Positions 1-6,883 of a stretch of 36,268 nucleotides of DNA are shown in pieces. Below the pieces are notes generated by a model that was not told the DNA's origin, searched no databases, and saw only the letters and a list, made by a program, of their open reading frames with translations. Position 1 is the first letter of the stretch. The number at the start of each line of letters is the position of its first letter. This stretch comes from an uncultured Collinsella sp. (GTDB lineage Bacteria > Actinomycetota > Coriobacteriia > Coriobacteriales > Coriobacteriaceae): positions 1 to 36,268 of the forward strand of contig USEF01000002.1 of NCBI GenBank assembly GCA_900553475.1. Reading direction: 5' to 3'. The position numbers and the translations under genes were made by a program.

Positions 1-46
1 GGGCCTTTGCTTTTTATACCAACGGCATGTCGCACCCGTCCCCCCC

Positions 47-121
47 CATAAGTTGCGGTGGAATAGTTCCTGTTTTTGCTGCTGAAGGCTTTGAGCAGGA
101 ACTATTCCACCGCAACTTATG
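47..121. repeat. Long perfect inverted repeat, hairpin family A copy 1
   Basis: Positions 47-72 and 96-121 are perfect reverse complements (26 bp) around a 23-bp loop. The core agttgcggtggaatag is nearly the same as the arms of a second hairpin at 904-969, so the GntR gene between them is flanked by two members of one repeat family. C-rich and G-rich tracts lie just outside the arms. It may act as a transcription barrier or a REP-like element; function is inferred. Confidence 0.8.
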
Positions 122-189
122 AGGGGGCGGGGGATGCGATAGTATTGCATGGAGGTATTCGATTAACCGAGGCTTCATCCGAGGGCTTT

Positions 190-882
190 ATGGAACAACA
201 CCAGCATTATCAGAGCCTGCAAGACCAGGCGTACAACGCATTGCGGTCCAAGATTATCTATGCCGAGCTCAAGCCCGGCACGCGCCTTTCGGCGATTGGT
301 CTGGAAAAGGAGACGGGAATCGGACGCACGCCCATTCGCGAGTCCTTTGTGCGCCTGCGTGAGCAGGAGCTGGTGGAAACGCGTCCCAAAAGCGGCACCT
401 ATGTCTCAAAAATCAGCATGGAGCGCGCCGAGAACGCCTGTTTCTTGCGCGAAAAACTCGAGAGAAGCGTGCTTATTAAATGCTGCTCGGTCGCCTCGCC
501 CGAGCAAAAGCATCGGCTTGAGCAGATTCTTGCCGAGTCCGAGTCGCTCGACCATAGCGAAACGCGTCGTTTCTTCGATCTGGACAACCTGTTCCATGAG
601 ACGTGTTTTGAGATTGCCGGTCGTCACATGTTGTGGGATTGGATGAAGAGCGTCAACACGCATTTTGAGCGATACAACTGGTTGCGTATGGTGTCGCAGG
701 ATCTGGATTGGGAGCCGATTCGTCGGCAACATCGCCGGATTCTCGAGGCCATTAAGAGGGGCGATACCGATACGGCGAGCTATCTGGCAGAGACACACTT
801 GCATCTGATGCCTGAGGAGCAGGGCCCGGTTATCGCCTTGCATCCCGACTATTTTGAGCTGTCCAAAGACTCGGCCATCTAA
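190..882 (+). CDS. GntR-family transcriptional regulator, FadR/FCD type
   Basis: A 230-residue DNA-binding repressor or activator. The N-terminal winged helix (about residues 10-75) has the GntR pattern: DQAYNALRSKII, KPGTRLS, and a recognition region GIGRTPIRESFVRL. The C-terminal all-helical FCD domain (about 85-215) includes DLDNLFHETCFEIAG and later histidines that could hold a metal or organic-acid ligand. The ATG at 190 follows GAGGG at 181-185 and fits the family start; the frame stays open upstream to 76, but that stretch runs through an arm of the 47-121 hairpin. FCD regulators commonly respond to sugar acids, organic acids or fatty acids. The nearby KDG genes suggest a sugar-acid ligand, but they are separated from it by terminators, so this is a guess. 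Confidence 0.85.
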   Translation: MEQHQHYQSLQDQAYNALRSKIIYAELKPGTRLSAIGLEKETGIGRTPIRESFVRLREQELVETRPKSGTYVSKISMERAENACFLREKLERSVLIKCCSVASPEQKHRLEQILAESESLDHSETRRFFDLDNLFHETCFEIAGRHMLWDWMKSVNTHFERYNWLRMVSQDLDWEPIRRQHRRILEAIKRGDTDTASYLAETHLHLMPEEQGPVIALHPDYFELSKDSAI

Positions 883-903
883 CTCGTCCCCTCCCCCTTA
901 ATT

Positions 904-969
904 AGTTGCGGTGAAATAGGGATTGTTTTGCGGCTCTGATGGTGTAGCAGTCCATATTTCACCGCAACT
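904..969. repeat. Inverted repeat, hairpin family A copy 2
   Basis: Arms agttgcggtgaaata (904-918) and its exact complement (955-969) enclose a 36-bp spacer. The arm differs by one base from the core of the 47-121 hairpin. It sits 21 bp after the GntR stop and has no T-tract, so it is not a typical terminator. Confidence 0.75.
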
Positions 970-995
970 GCCGGGGTACTATCGGGGCACGAAAA

Positions 996-1062
996 AGCTG
1001 CGGCGCCGCTTGGAGGAAAAGACCGGAAGCAAGGGTCCATTCCTCCAGACGGCGCCGCAGCT
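996..1062. terminator. GC-rich hairpin, probable bidirectional terminator
   Basis: Arms agctgcggcgccg (996-1008) and cggcgccgcagct (1050-1062) are perfectly complementary, and inner segments tggagga/tcctcca extend the stem. Minus-strand transcription meets five Ts after the stem (AAAAA at 992-996 on the plus strand); plus-strand transcription meets GTTTT. It would insulate the GntR gene from the eda operon. Confidence 0.6.
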
Positions 1063-1147
1063 GTTTTGATGGCTCGGCTTTCGTCGATGTGGCTTAGTTG
1101 AGCGCGACTGTCAGCCGAGTAGACAAAGCGGCTCGGGGGCGTGTCGC

Positions 1148-1202
1148 TTCCGTCACGTTCTATCAGCATACAAGACGGTTTTGGCTCTTGTCCGTGACGG
1201 AA
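1148..1202. repeat. Nested inverted repeat downstream of eda
   Basis: ttccgtcacg (1148-1157) pairs exactly with cgtgacggaa (1193-1202), with an inner acaag/cttgt pair. Together with 904-969, 996-1062 and 1226-1263 it fills most of the 398-bp gap between the GntR gene and eda. I see no protein gene in that gap. Confidence 0.5.
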
Positions 1203-1225
1203 ACGGCGCGCTTCCGAGCCGTTTT

Positions 1226-1263
1226 AAAAGAAAGGGGGCGAGGTCTAGGGCACACCCCCTTTC
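1226..1263 (-). terminator. Rho-independent terminator of eda
   Basis: On the minus strand gaaaggggg (1255-1263) pairs with cccccttTC (1230-1238), followed by TTTT. It lies 18 bp beyond the eda stop, in the right orientation to end the kdgK-eda transcript. Confidence 0.7.
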
Positions 1264-1280
1264 ACGATAGAGAGCTAAAC

Positions 1281-1922
1281 CTAGCCGCGGACCTTCTTGA
1301 CGACGTCCATGGCCTCGCGGGCGATCTGCTCGACCTTGGAGAAGTCGCCATCGGCAAACAGGGCCGGCTTGACCATCCAGGTGCCACCGCAGGCGATGAT
1401 GGCGGAGGAGCTCAGGTACTCCTCGACGTTGGCGGTGCTCACGCCGCCGGTAGGCATAAAGCGGTGACCGACAAACGGAGCGGCGAGGGCCTTGATGGTG
1501 TTCAGGCCGCCATACTGGGACGCGGGGAAGAACTTGGTGACCTTGAGACCCAGGTTCTCGGCTGCGGTGACCTCGGAGGGGGTTACGGTGCCGGGAAGGA
1601 CGGGCAGGTCGATGTCGATGCAGTGCTTCACGACGTCCTCGTTGTAACCCGGGGAGACGATGAACTTGGCACCGGCTGCGCGGGCCTGCTCAACCTGCTC
1701 GACGGTCAGGACAGTGCCGGCGCCAACGCACATCTCGGGCTCGGCCTCGGCCATAGCGGCGATGCACTCGGCGGCGCAGGCGGTGCGGAAGGTGACCTCG
1801 GCGGACTTCATGCCAGCTGCCATAAGGGCGTGGGCGAGCGGAGCGGCGTCCTCGACCTTGTCGAGCACAACGACCGGCACGATGCCCAGGGACTCAAGCG
1901 TGGTGTAGAACTGATCGAACAT
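1281..1922 (-). CDS. eda: KDPG/KHG aldolase (2-dehydro-3-deoxy-phosphogluconate aldolase)
   Basis: A 213-residue class I aldolase that cleaves 2-keto-3-deoxy-6-phosphogluconate to pyruvate and glyceraldehyde-3-phosphate. Landmarks: the catalytic Glu in SAEVTFRT (E42), the glycine-rich GAGTVLT (67-73), FIVSPG (87-92), LPGTVTPSE (109-117), and the Schiff-base lysine in VTKFFPAS (K130). The length matches the family. The start at 1922 is preceded on the minus strand by AAAGGA, and the M-F-D-Q start fits the fold; the upstream in-frame extension has no such support. It lies downstream of kdgK on the same strand with a 253-bp structured gap, so the two probably form one pathway unit, possibly with differential expression. 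Confidence 0.93.
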   Translation of the reverse strand: MFDQFYTTLESLGIVPVVVLDKVEDAAPLAHALMAAGMKSAEVTFRTACAAECIAAMAEAEPEMCVGAGTVLTVEQVEQARAAGAKFIVSPGYNEDVVKHCIDIDLPVLPGTVTPSEVTAAENLGLKVTKFFPASQYGGLNTIKALAAPFVGHRFMPTGGVSTANVEEYLSSSAIIACGGTWMVKPALFADGDFSKVEQIAREAMDVVKKVRG

Positions 1923-1983
1923 GATGTTCCTTTCGATGTGTGGCGCGCATGGGCGCGTGATTGCCAAATGTGCTGGTCAGGAG

Positions 1984-2161
1984 CCGATTTTGGATTGGTT
2001 ATCGGAGGCACTGCTTGGGGTTCAAGCAATTCCAAAACCGGCTGCTCGACCAATCATGTAGGGAATGCCAGGCAAAACCGGAATGGGACTGGTGGTTTTG
2101 CCCGGTCGGAAGAATCGGGGAGCGGGCCGCAGGGGTATGGGATTGGAAAGCTGCGGCCCGC
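1984..2161 (-). promoter_or_regulatory. Structured leader between kdgK and eda
   Basis: The gap between the kdgK stop and the eda start holds several paired segments. gcgggccgcag (2122-2132) pairs with ctgcggcccgc (2151-2161). ccgattttgga (1984-1994) pairs with tccaaaaccgg (2031-2041) with one mismatch, enclosing tgcttg/caagca (2012-2028). gattggt (1993-1999) could pair instead with accaatc (2049-2055). There is no clear U-tract after the GC-rich stem. It may be an RNA-processing or attenuating region; no known riboswitch is recognised. Confidence 0.4.
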
Positions 2162-2175
2162 GGAATGGAGACGGA

Positions 2176-3210
2176 CTAGCGCGCGACGCGGGTGCCACCG
2201 TCGGCGGCTGATGCCACGGCTGCGATCTCGTCTGCGGTCACCAAGTTGGAATCGCCCTTGATAGTGAGCTTGAGGATCGAGGCTGCAATCGCGTAGTTGA
2301 CAGCGTCCTGCGGGTCAAAGTCGTTGATGAGGGCATGGACGAGGCCGGCGTTGAAAGCGTCGCCGGCGGCAACGCCCTCGAGTACGTGCACGTCGTGAGC
2401 AGGGGAGAACCAGTGCTCGCCGCTCTCGGCCTCAAAGAGCATGCCCATCCAGATGGAGCGCTCGACGCAAGAGATGTTGCGGACGACCGAGGCGACCTTT
2501 TTGCAGCCGTACTCGGCGCAGATCTGACGGGCCATCTCGACGTAGGTGTCGCGCTCCTCGATGCCATGGGCAAGGGAACCAGAGACGCAGGTCATGCCGA
2601 GGCCGGCGGGCGCATCCTCGTCGTTGGCGATGCAGATGTCGACGAGCGGCAGGAGTTCCTTCATGGTGGCCTGCGACTTCTCGGGCGACCACATCTTGCC
2701 GCGATAGTTCACGTCGCACACGGTGGTGATGCCCTTGGCGCGGCAGGCGGCGAGTGCCTCCTTGCAGGCGGCGGCCATCTCATCGGAGACGGCGGGGGTC
2801 ACGCCGGAGAAATAGAAGACATCGATGCCCTTGAGGATCTCGTCCCAGTCAAAGACGTCGCGCTTGGCCATGTTGATGGCAGAGTACTTGCGGTCGTAGA
2901 CGCAACCGTTGCCGCGCTGCGAGGCACCGACCTCAAACACATAGGAGCCAAGGCGGTCGCCCTGACGCACAACGCGCGTGGTGTCGACGTCGTAGGCCTT
3001 CAGCGAACGCAGGGCGCACTCGCCCAGACGGTTGGCCGGGACAACGGAGACGTAAGCGGCCTTGTCGCCCTGGTAGGCCAGGGAAAGCGCAGTGTTGGCC
3101 TCGGCGCCACCGTAGCGGACGTCAAACTCGGTTGCCTGCTCAATGCGCAGATGATCTTTGGGCGAGAGCCTCATCATGATTTCGCCGAAGGTAAGAACCG
3201 TTTTACCCAT
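2176..3210 (-). CDS. kdgK: 2-keto-3-deoxygluconate kinase, PfkB family
   Basis: A 344-residue sugar kinase that phosphorylates KDG to KDPG, the substrate of the next gene's product. The N-terminal LTFGEIMMRLSP and the early RYGGAEANTA segment are typical of KdgK-type PfkB proteins; the C-terminal GVAAGDAFNAGL carries the PfkB catalytic Asp in the anion-hole motif. The ATG at 3210 is preceded by AAGGAG on the minus strand and begins right at the first beta strand (MGKTVLTFG); an upstream in-frame start at 3297 would read through the leader hairpin. Assignment to KDG rather than another sugar rests mainly on pairing with eda and on the GEIMMRLSP start. Confidence 0.87.
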   Translation of the reverse strand: MGKTVLTFGEIMMRLSPKDHLRIEQATEFDVRYGGAEANTALSLAYQGDKAAYVSVVPANRLGECALRSLKAYDVDTTRVVRQGDRLGSYVFEVGASQRGNGCVYDRKYSAINMAKRDVFDWDEILKGIDVFYFSGVTPAVSDEMAAACKEALAACRAKGITTVCDVNYRGKMWSPEKSQATMKELLPLVDICIANDEDAPAGLGMTCVSGSLAHGIEERDTYVEMARQICAEYGCKKVASVVRNISCVERSIWMGMLFEAESGEHWFSPAHDVHVLEGVAAGDAFNAGLVHALINDFDPQDAVNYAIAASILKLTIKGDSNLVTADEIAAVASAADGGTRVAR

Positions 3211-3253
3211 GGTCGCGCAGCTCCTTCTTGCTCGTGCGTACACCTTTGATATG

Positions 3254-3311
3254 GCGTTGGCGCGGAGGTGCCAAGACGGTAGGGTACATCTTTGCACCTC
3301 CGCGCCAACGC
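3254..3311. repeat. 18-bp inverted repeat in the kdgK leader
   Basis: gcgttggcgcggaggtgc (3254-3271) and its exact complement (3294-3311) surround a 22-bp loop. If transcription starts near 3345 on the minus strand, this forms a strong hairpin in the kdgK 5' untranslated RNA. A partial direct repeat (gtacacctttg at 3238, gtacatctttg at 3285) overlaps it. Confidence 0.7.
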
Positions 3312-3314
3312 TTG

Positions 3315-3343
3315 CCGAAATCGGTTTACGAAATCGGTTTCGT
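3315..3343. promoter_or_regulatory. Tandem candidate LacI-family operators
   Basis: acgaaatcggtttcgt (3328-3343) is a near-perfect dyad centred on CG, with 7 of 8 half-site bases paired, as LacI/GalR-family operators usually are. A second, less symmetric copy (cgaaatcggttta, 3316-3328) abuts it. They lie in the divergent region between kdgK and the LacI-family gene, just downstream of a minus-strand -10. Binding by the adjacent regulator is inferred. Confidence 0.55.
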
Positions 3344-3353
3344 TTCGAGTTGT

Positions 3354-3380
3354 AGTATACTCACCTACAGCGTTTTGCAA
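3354..3380 (-). promoter_or_regulatory. Candidate kdgK promoter
   Basis: On the minus strand TTGCAA (3375-3380) and TATACT (3354-3359) resemble -35 and -10 boxes, but the spacer is only 15 bp. The same AT core can be read on the plus strand as TATACT (3356-3361), which would serve the LacI-family gene. The candidate operators sit directly downstream for kdgK, a layout suited to repression. Confidence 0.4.
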
Positions 3381-3445
3381 GCGAGATTTTTAAAAAAATG
3401 CCTAAAATGGCTCAGACTGCTGACAATTGGGAAACGGGGTGCGCC

Positions 3446-4468
3446 ATGGCGCAGATGAGAATCAAGGACATTGCCGCCGAGGCGGGCGTGAGCCCGGCCA
3501 CGGTCTCGCGCTATCTCAACAACCGCCCCGGGCAGATGACCGAGGAAACCCGCGCTCGCATCGCGGCGGTTATCGAGCGCACCGGCTATCGCCCACGTGC
3601 TGCCGCGCGCAATCTGCGCAGCTCACGCACCAACCTCATCGGTGTGATCCTGGCCGACATCGCCAACCCGTTCTCCAGTGCTATGCTCGAGGGCCTTTCC
3701 GCCAGCGCCGCCGCGCGCGGCTGCTCGCTCATGACGGCCATTAGCGGCAACGACCCCGCCAAGGAGGCCGAGTCGCTCGCCAGACTTATCGATGCTGACG
3801 TGGACGGCCTGGTCGTCAACACCTGCGGAGGCAATGACGAGGCGATCGCCGCGGCCGCGGGGCGCCTGCCCGTTGTGCTGCTCGACCGCGACGTTGCCGA
3901 CGGCGGTGTCGATCTGGTGACATCTAACAACCGTGAGCTGGTCGCCGGCCTGGTAGACGCCTTGACCGCCGCTGGCAGCGAGCGCCTGTGCCTGCTCACC
4001 GAGGCAAGCGACGACAGCCCCGTGCGTCGCAAGCGCGCCGAGGCCTTTACCGACGAGCTTTTGCACCGCGGCCTTGCCGGCGAGGTCGTCACCCTGGCCG
4101 ACGGGGGCGCCACGGGCGTCGGCCGCCTGGACGAGACCATCCGCGGCTATGCAGGTAAAAAGCTCGGCCTCATTGCTGTCAACGGCTTGGTTTTCCTGCG
4201 TCTGACCGAGGCGCTAGCGCAGCTGGGACCCTCGCTGCCGGCGGGGCTCAAGATCGCGACGTTTGACGACTACCCCTGGAACCATGTGCTCTTTGGTGGC
4301 GTGACCACGGCCGCGCAGGACACCCTCACCATTGCCGAGCGCGTGGTCGAGCGCCTGTCCGAGCGCATTGACGTCGTCACCACCACCGTGGGCGAGGCCG
4401 CAAAGCTCGCCCCCAAACGCATCGAGGTCCCCGGCCACATCGAACATCGCGCATCAACTTCGCGCTAG
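3446..4468 (+). CDS. LacI-family transcriptional regulator (KdgR-like by context)
   Basis: A 340-residue repressor. The helix-turn-helix and hinge occupy residues 4-60 (MRIKDIAAEAGVSPATVSRY, then RPRAAARNLRS), followed by a periplasmic-binding-like sensor domain starting at NLIGVILADIANPFSS. The C-terminal FDDYPWN segment is typical of LacI sugar-binding cores. The ATG at 3446 gives the usual few residues before the first helix; GGGG at 3435-3438 is a weak ribosome site, and ATG 3455 is an alternative. It is divergent from kdgK-eda with operator-like dyads between, so it probably represses that operon until KDG or a related acid is present. The ligand is not readable from sequence. Confidence 0.85.
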   Translation: MAQMRIKDIAAEAGVSPATVSRYLNNRPGQMTEETRARIAAVIERTGYRPRAAARNLRSSRTNLIGVILADIANPFSSAMLEGLSASAAARGCSLMTAISGNDPAKEAESLARLIDADVDGLVVNTCGGNDEAIAAAAGRLPVVLLDRDVADGGVDLVTSNNRELVAGLVDALTAAGSERLCLLTEASDDSPVRRKRAEAFTDELLHRGLAGEVVTLADGGATGVGRLDETIRGYAGKKLGLIAVNGLVFLRLTEALAQLGPSLPAGLKIATFDDYPWNHVLFGGVTTAAQDTLTIAERVVERLSERIDVVTTTVGEAAKLAPKRIEVPGHIEHRASTSR

Positions 4469-4469
4469 T

Positions 4470-4501
4470 CTGTGTGATAATATATAGACAATGTCATACA
4501 G
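4470..4501. promoter_or_regulatory. Palindromic operator over the toxin-antitoxin promoter
   Basis: ctgtgtgataat (4470-4481) and aatgtcatacag (4490-4501) form an imperfect palindrome (9 of 12 pairs). GATAAT at 4476-4481, preceded by TG, is a plausible extended -10 inside the left arm, and AGGAGGT at 4500-4506 is the ribosome site for the next gene. This fits autoregulation by the N-terminal RHH-like domain of the antitoxin; binding is inferred. Confidence 0.45.
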
Positions 4502-4510
4502 GAGGTATCC

Positions 4511-5005
4511 ATGGCTGCGTCTGTGCTGAGTGTGCGAGTGGACTCGTCAATTAAAGACTCATTTGCCGAACTGTGCGAAGAGCTTGGCATGACTTCGTCT
4601 GTTGCGGTCAATATGTTTATGAGGCAGATGCTGCGCGAGCGCTCTCTGCCGTTTGTTCCCTCGCTTGGAAAAGCTGTGGCAGACGAAGGCGTTGCTAACA
4701 ATGGTTTGGATATTGCTCGGATCGAGTCCGCCGTCCGCGAGGCAGCCAGCACGATTCCCGCCATCAAAACCGTGATTCTATTTGGTTCGTATGCCCGTGG
4801 CGAGGCGCATGCCGATAGTGATATTGACTTGCGCCTCGAAGTCGATCGCGAGCGGGGCTTTGGTCTTTTCGCGTTATCGGCGTTTGGCGAGGCGGTGCGC
4901 AAAGAAACCGGGAAGCAGGTTGACCTCGTCTCGAGTGACTATCTTGATGATGATCTTGCCGCGGTAATCGAGCGCGATGGAGTGACCCTTTATGATCGCG
5001 CGTAA
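4511..5005 (+). CDS. MntA-type nucleotidyltransferase antitoxin with an N-terminal RelB/DinJ-like domain
   Basis: A 164-residue protein with two parts. Residues 1-50 (VLSVRVDSSIKDSFAELCEE, then VAVNMFMRQM) resemble RelB/DinJ ribbon-helix-helix antitoxins. Residues 68-164 are a minimal nucleotidyltransferase with GS-x10-DxD: G92-S93, D104 and D106, and a third acidic residue at D138 in VDLV. Known MntA proteins AMPylate and so silence the HEPN toxin HepT encoded beside them; MntA alone is usually about 100 residues, so the added RHH-like domain is unusual. The ATG at 4511 has a strong AGGAGGT site. Its last 14 nt overlap the toxin gene. Confidence 0.82.
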   Translation: MAASVLSVRVDSSIKDSFAELCEELGMTSSVAVNMFMRQMLRERSLPFVPSLGKAVADEGVANNGLDIARIESAVREAASTIPAIKTVILFGSYARGEAHADSDIDLRLEVDRERGFGLFALSAFGEAVRKETGKQVDLVSSDYLDDDLAAVIERDGVTLYDRA

Positions 5006-5363
5006 GTCAGACGGCCTCCGCGCTCAAGAGGTTTTGGAAGCCATCTCCGAAACGAACGAGCGCATCAAGGCTTTTGATATCACCGAGGACCAGTTTCTGC
5101 ATGCGAATGACGTGCGGACGAGGGCGTTGGCGGACTCCCTTTTGATGTGTGCGCTTAGGGTGACGGAAGAAGCGGGCAAGTTGTCGGAACGCTCGCAGCG
5201 GCTTCATCCCGAAATTGAGTGGCGTGGAATTATTGGCATGAGAAATTATCTTGCGCATGATTACGGCAATGTCGACCGCTCGGTTGTTTGGGATGCAGTG
5301 ACGATGGAGTTCCCTGCGCTGGAACGAGCCTGTAGACAAATTGTCTCCGAATCTGAACGCTAG
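4992..5363 (+). CDS. HepT-type HEPN-domain RNase toxin (DUF86)
   Basis: A 123-residue all-helical HEPN protein. The motif R84-N-Y-L-A-H89-D-Y91 is exactly R-x4-H-x-Y: Arg and His form the RNase site and Tyr is the residue that MntA partners AMPylate in characterised systems. Length and the N-terminal helix leading to RTRALADSLLMCALRVTEEAGKL positions match HepT. It overlaps the antitoxin gene by 14 nt, implying coupled translation. A probable terminator follows at 5369-5398. Confidence in family is high; cleavage target is unknown. Confidence 0.88.
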   Translation: MIARKSDGLRAQEVLEAISETNERIKAFDITEDQFLHANDVRTRALADSLLMCALRVTEEAGKLSERSQRLHPEIEWRGIIGMRNYLAHDYGNVDRSVVWDAVTMEFPALERACRQIVSESER

Positions 5364-5368
5364 CCGCT

Positions 5369-5398
5369 CGTTCGCAACCGCCTGCGCGCACGTTTTTT
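5369..5398 (+). terminator. Weak terminator after the HepT gene
   Basis: cgttcgc (5369-5375) pairs with gcgcacg (5386-5392) with one mismatch, followed by six Ts (5393-5398). It is placed between the toxin-antitoxin pair and glnA. Confidence 0.45.
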
Positions 5399-5414
5399 GA
5401 GCGCTTGATACGCT

Positions 5415-5430
5415 TTAACCCTGCGGAAAC
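5415..5430 (+). promoter_or_regulatory. GlnR-box-like site upstream of glnA
   Basis: TTAAC-N6-GAAAC at 5415-5430 resembles the actinobacterial GlnR half-sites gTnAc-n6-GaAAc. It lies about 65 bp before the glnA start, and a GlnR-like gene follows glnA. A second pair of half-sites at the expected phase is not evident. Possible -10 elements downstream are TAGTAT (5443) and TATAGA (5454). Regulatory role is inferred. Confidence 0.45.
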
Positions 5431-5495
5431 ATTTTTCTGCGATAGTATCTGCGATATAGACCAGTCGAAACCCGCCCGAAAGAAAGGGGAGCGAC

Positions 5496-6833
5496 ATGAA
5501 CCAGCAGAACATCGATTACGTACTCCGCTCCGTAGAGCAGCGTGACATCCGCTTTGTGCGTCTGTGGTTTGTCGACATTCTCGGCCGCCTCAAGAACTTT
5601 GCCATTAGCCCCGAGGACCTCGAGGTCGCTTTTGAGGAGGGTATTGGCTTTGACGGCTCCGCCATCGAGGGCTTTGCCACGCCCGAGGAAGCCGACATGC
5701 TGGCGTTTCCCGATGCTTCGACCTTCCAGATTTTGCCGTGGCGACCGAGCCACAACGGCGTCGCCCGCGTGTTCTGCGACGTGTGCACCCCCGACCGCAA
5801 GCCCTTCGCCGGTGATCCGCGCGATGCGTTGCGCCGCATGTTCTATAAGGCCGAGAAGGCCGGCTACCTGCTCAACGTTGGTGCCGAGCTGGAGTATTAC
5901 TACTTCCCCGACGAGCACACGCCCGAGCCGCTCGACAACGTGGGCTACTTCGATCTTTCGGTGAGCGATGCCGCTCGCGATCTGCGTCGCAACACGGTTC
6001 TCACGCTCGAGAAGATGTCCGTGCCCGTGGAGTACACCTTCCACGCCGCCGGCCGCTCGCAGCACGGCATGAGTCTGCGCCACGCCGAGGCCCTGAGCAT
6101 GTCCGACGCCATCACTACGGCCAAACTCATCATTAAGCAGCAGGCCTACGAGAGCGGTTGCCACGCCTCCTTTATGCCCAAGCCGCTGGCGGGCGAGGAT
6201 GGCAGCGCCATGTTCCTGTGCCAGTCGCTGTTCGACCACGACGGCAACAACGTCTTTTGGGGAGAGGACGATGAGAAGTACCACCTCTCCGATATCGCCA
6301 AGCACTACATGGCCGGCATCCTGGCGCACGCGCGCGAGATCAGCGCCATCACCAACCCCACGGTCAACTCGTACAAGCGCATCACCACGGGTGGCGACTC
6401 TGTGCCGCAGTACGCCACGTGGGGTCTGCGCAACCGCGCGAGCATGGTCCGCATTCCGGTCTACAAGCCCGGCAAGCAGCTGTCCACGCGCATCGAGCTG
6501 CGCAGTCCCGATCCCATGGCCAACCCGTACCTGGTCAACGCCGTCACGCTGGCGGCTGGTCTGGACGGCATCGAGCGCAAGCTGGAGCTCCCGCCCGAGG
6601 CCACGGCCGAGACACTCAAGCTCACCGACCGTCAGATGGTCGAGGCCGGTTACACCCCGCTGCCACGCTCGCTCAAAGAGGCGCTCGACGTGTTTGAGGA
6701 CTCGCAGTTTATGAAGGATGCCCTCGGCGAGCACATCCACAGTTTCTTCCTTAAAAAGAAGCGCGACGAGTGGCATAAGTTTGAGTCCACGATCACCGAG
6801 TGGGAGATCAAGCACTACCTGGCGAACTCCTAA
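5496..6833 (+). CDS. glnA: Glutamine synthetase type I
   Basis: A 445-residue enzyme that joins ammonia to glutamate using ATP, the main ammonium-assimilation step in the cytoplasm; the active form is a dodecamer. Visible landmarks: N-terminal RLWFVDILGRLKN, EGIGFDGSAIEGF (the GS flexible-loop region), the metal-binding GAELEYYY, HAAGRSQHG, the ATP-binding HASFMPKPL, NSYKR, and the C-terminal substrate segment SRIELRSPDPMANPY-like (STRIELRSPDP). The length without the 25-residue insertion, and the lack of the NLYDLP adenylylation motif, put it in the GSI-alpha type, so control is likely transcriptional or by feedback. A good AAAGGGGAG site precedes the ATG. It is followed 50 bp later by a GlnR-like gene. 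Confidence 0.96.
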   Translation: MNQQNIDYVLRSVEQRDIRFVRLWFVDILGRLKNFAISPEDLEVAFEEGIGFDGSAIEGFATPEEADMLAFPDASTFQILPWRPSHNGVARVFCDVCTPDRKPFAGDPRDALRRMFYKAEKAGYLLNVGAELEYYYFPDEHTPEPLDNVGYFDLSVSDAARDLRRNTVLTLEKMSVPVEYTFHAAGRSQHGMSLRHAEALSMSDAITTAKLIIKQQAYESGCHASFMPKPLAGEDGSAMFLCQSLFDHDGNNVFWGEDDEKYHLSDIAKHYMAGILAHAREISAITNPTVNSYKRITTGGDSVPQYATWGLRNRASMVRIPVYKPGKQLSTRIELRSPDPMANPYLVNAVTLAAGLDGIERKLELPPEATAETLKLTDRQMVEAGYTPLPRSLKEALDVFEDSQFMKDALGEHIHSFFLKKKRDEWHKFESTITEWEIKHYLANS

Positions 6834-6883
6834 TCGCGCTGGCTTGTTCCAGTACGATTGAGCTCATTTCTTTGGAGGCCGAT

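Noticed and set aside
76..189. N-terminal extension of the GntR regulator from 76
   Set aside because: It reads through the right arm of a perfect hairpin and has no ribosome site; ATG 190 has GAGGG.
5415..6815. Long minus-strand open frame (466 codons) opposite glnA
   Set aside because: It is the antisense shadow of a conserved glutamine synthetase in GC-rich DNA; low-complexity Val/Leu/Gly-rich product, no ribosome site or family.
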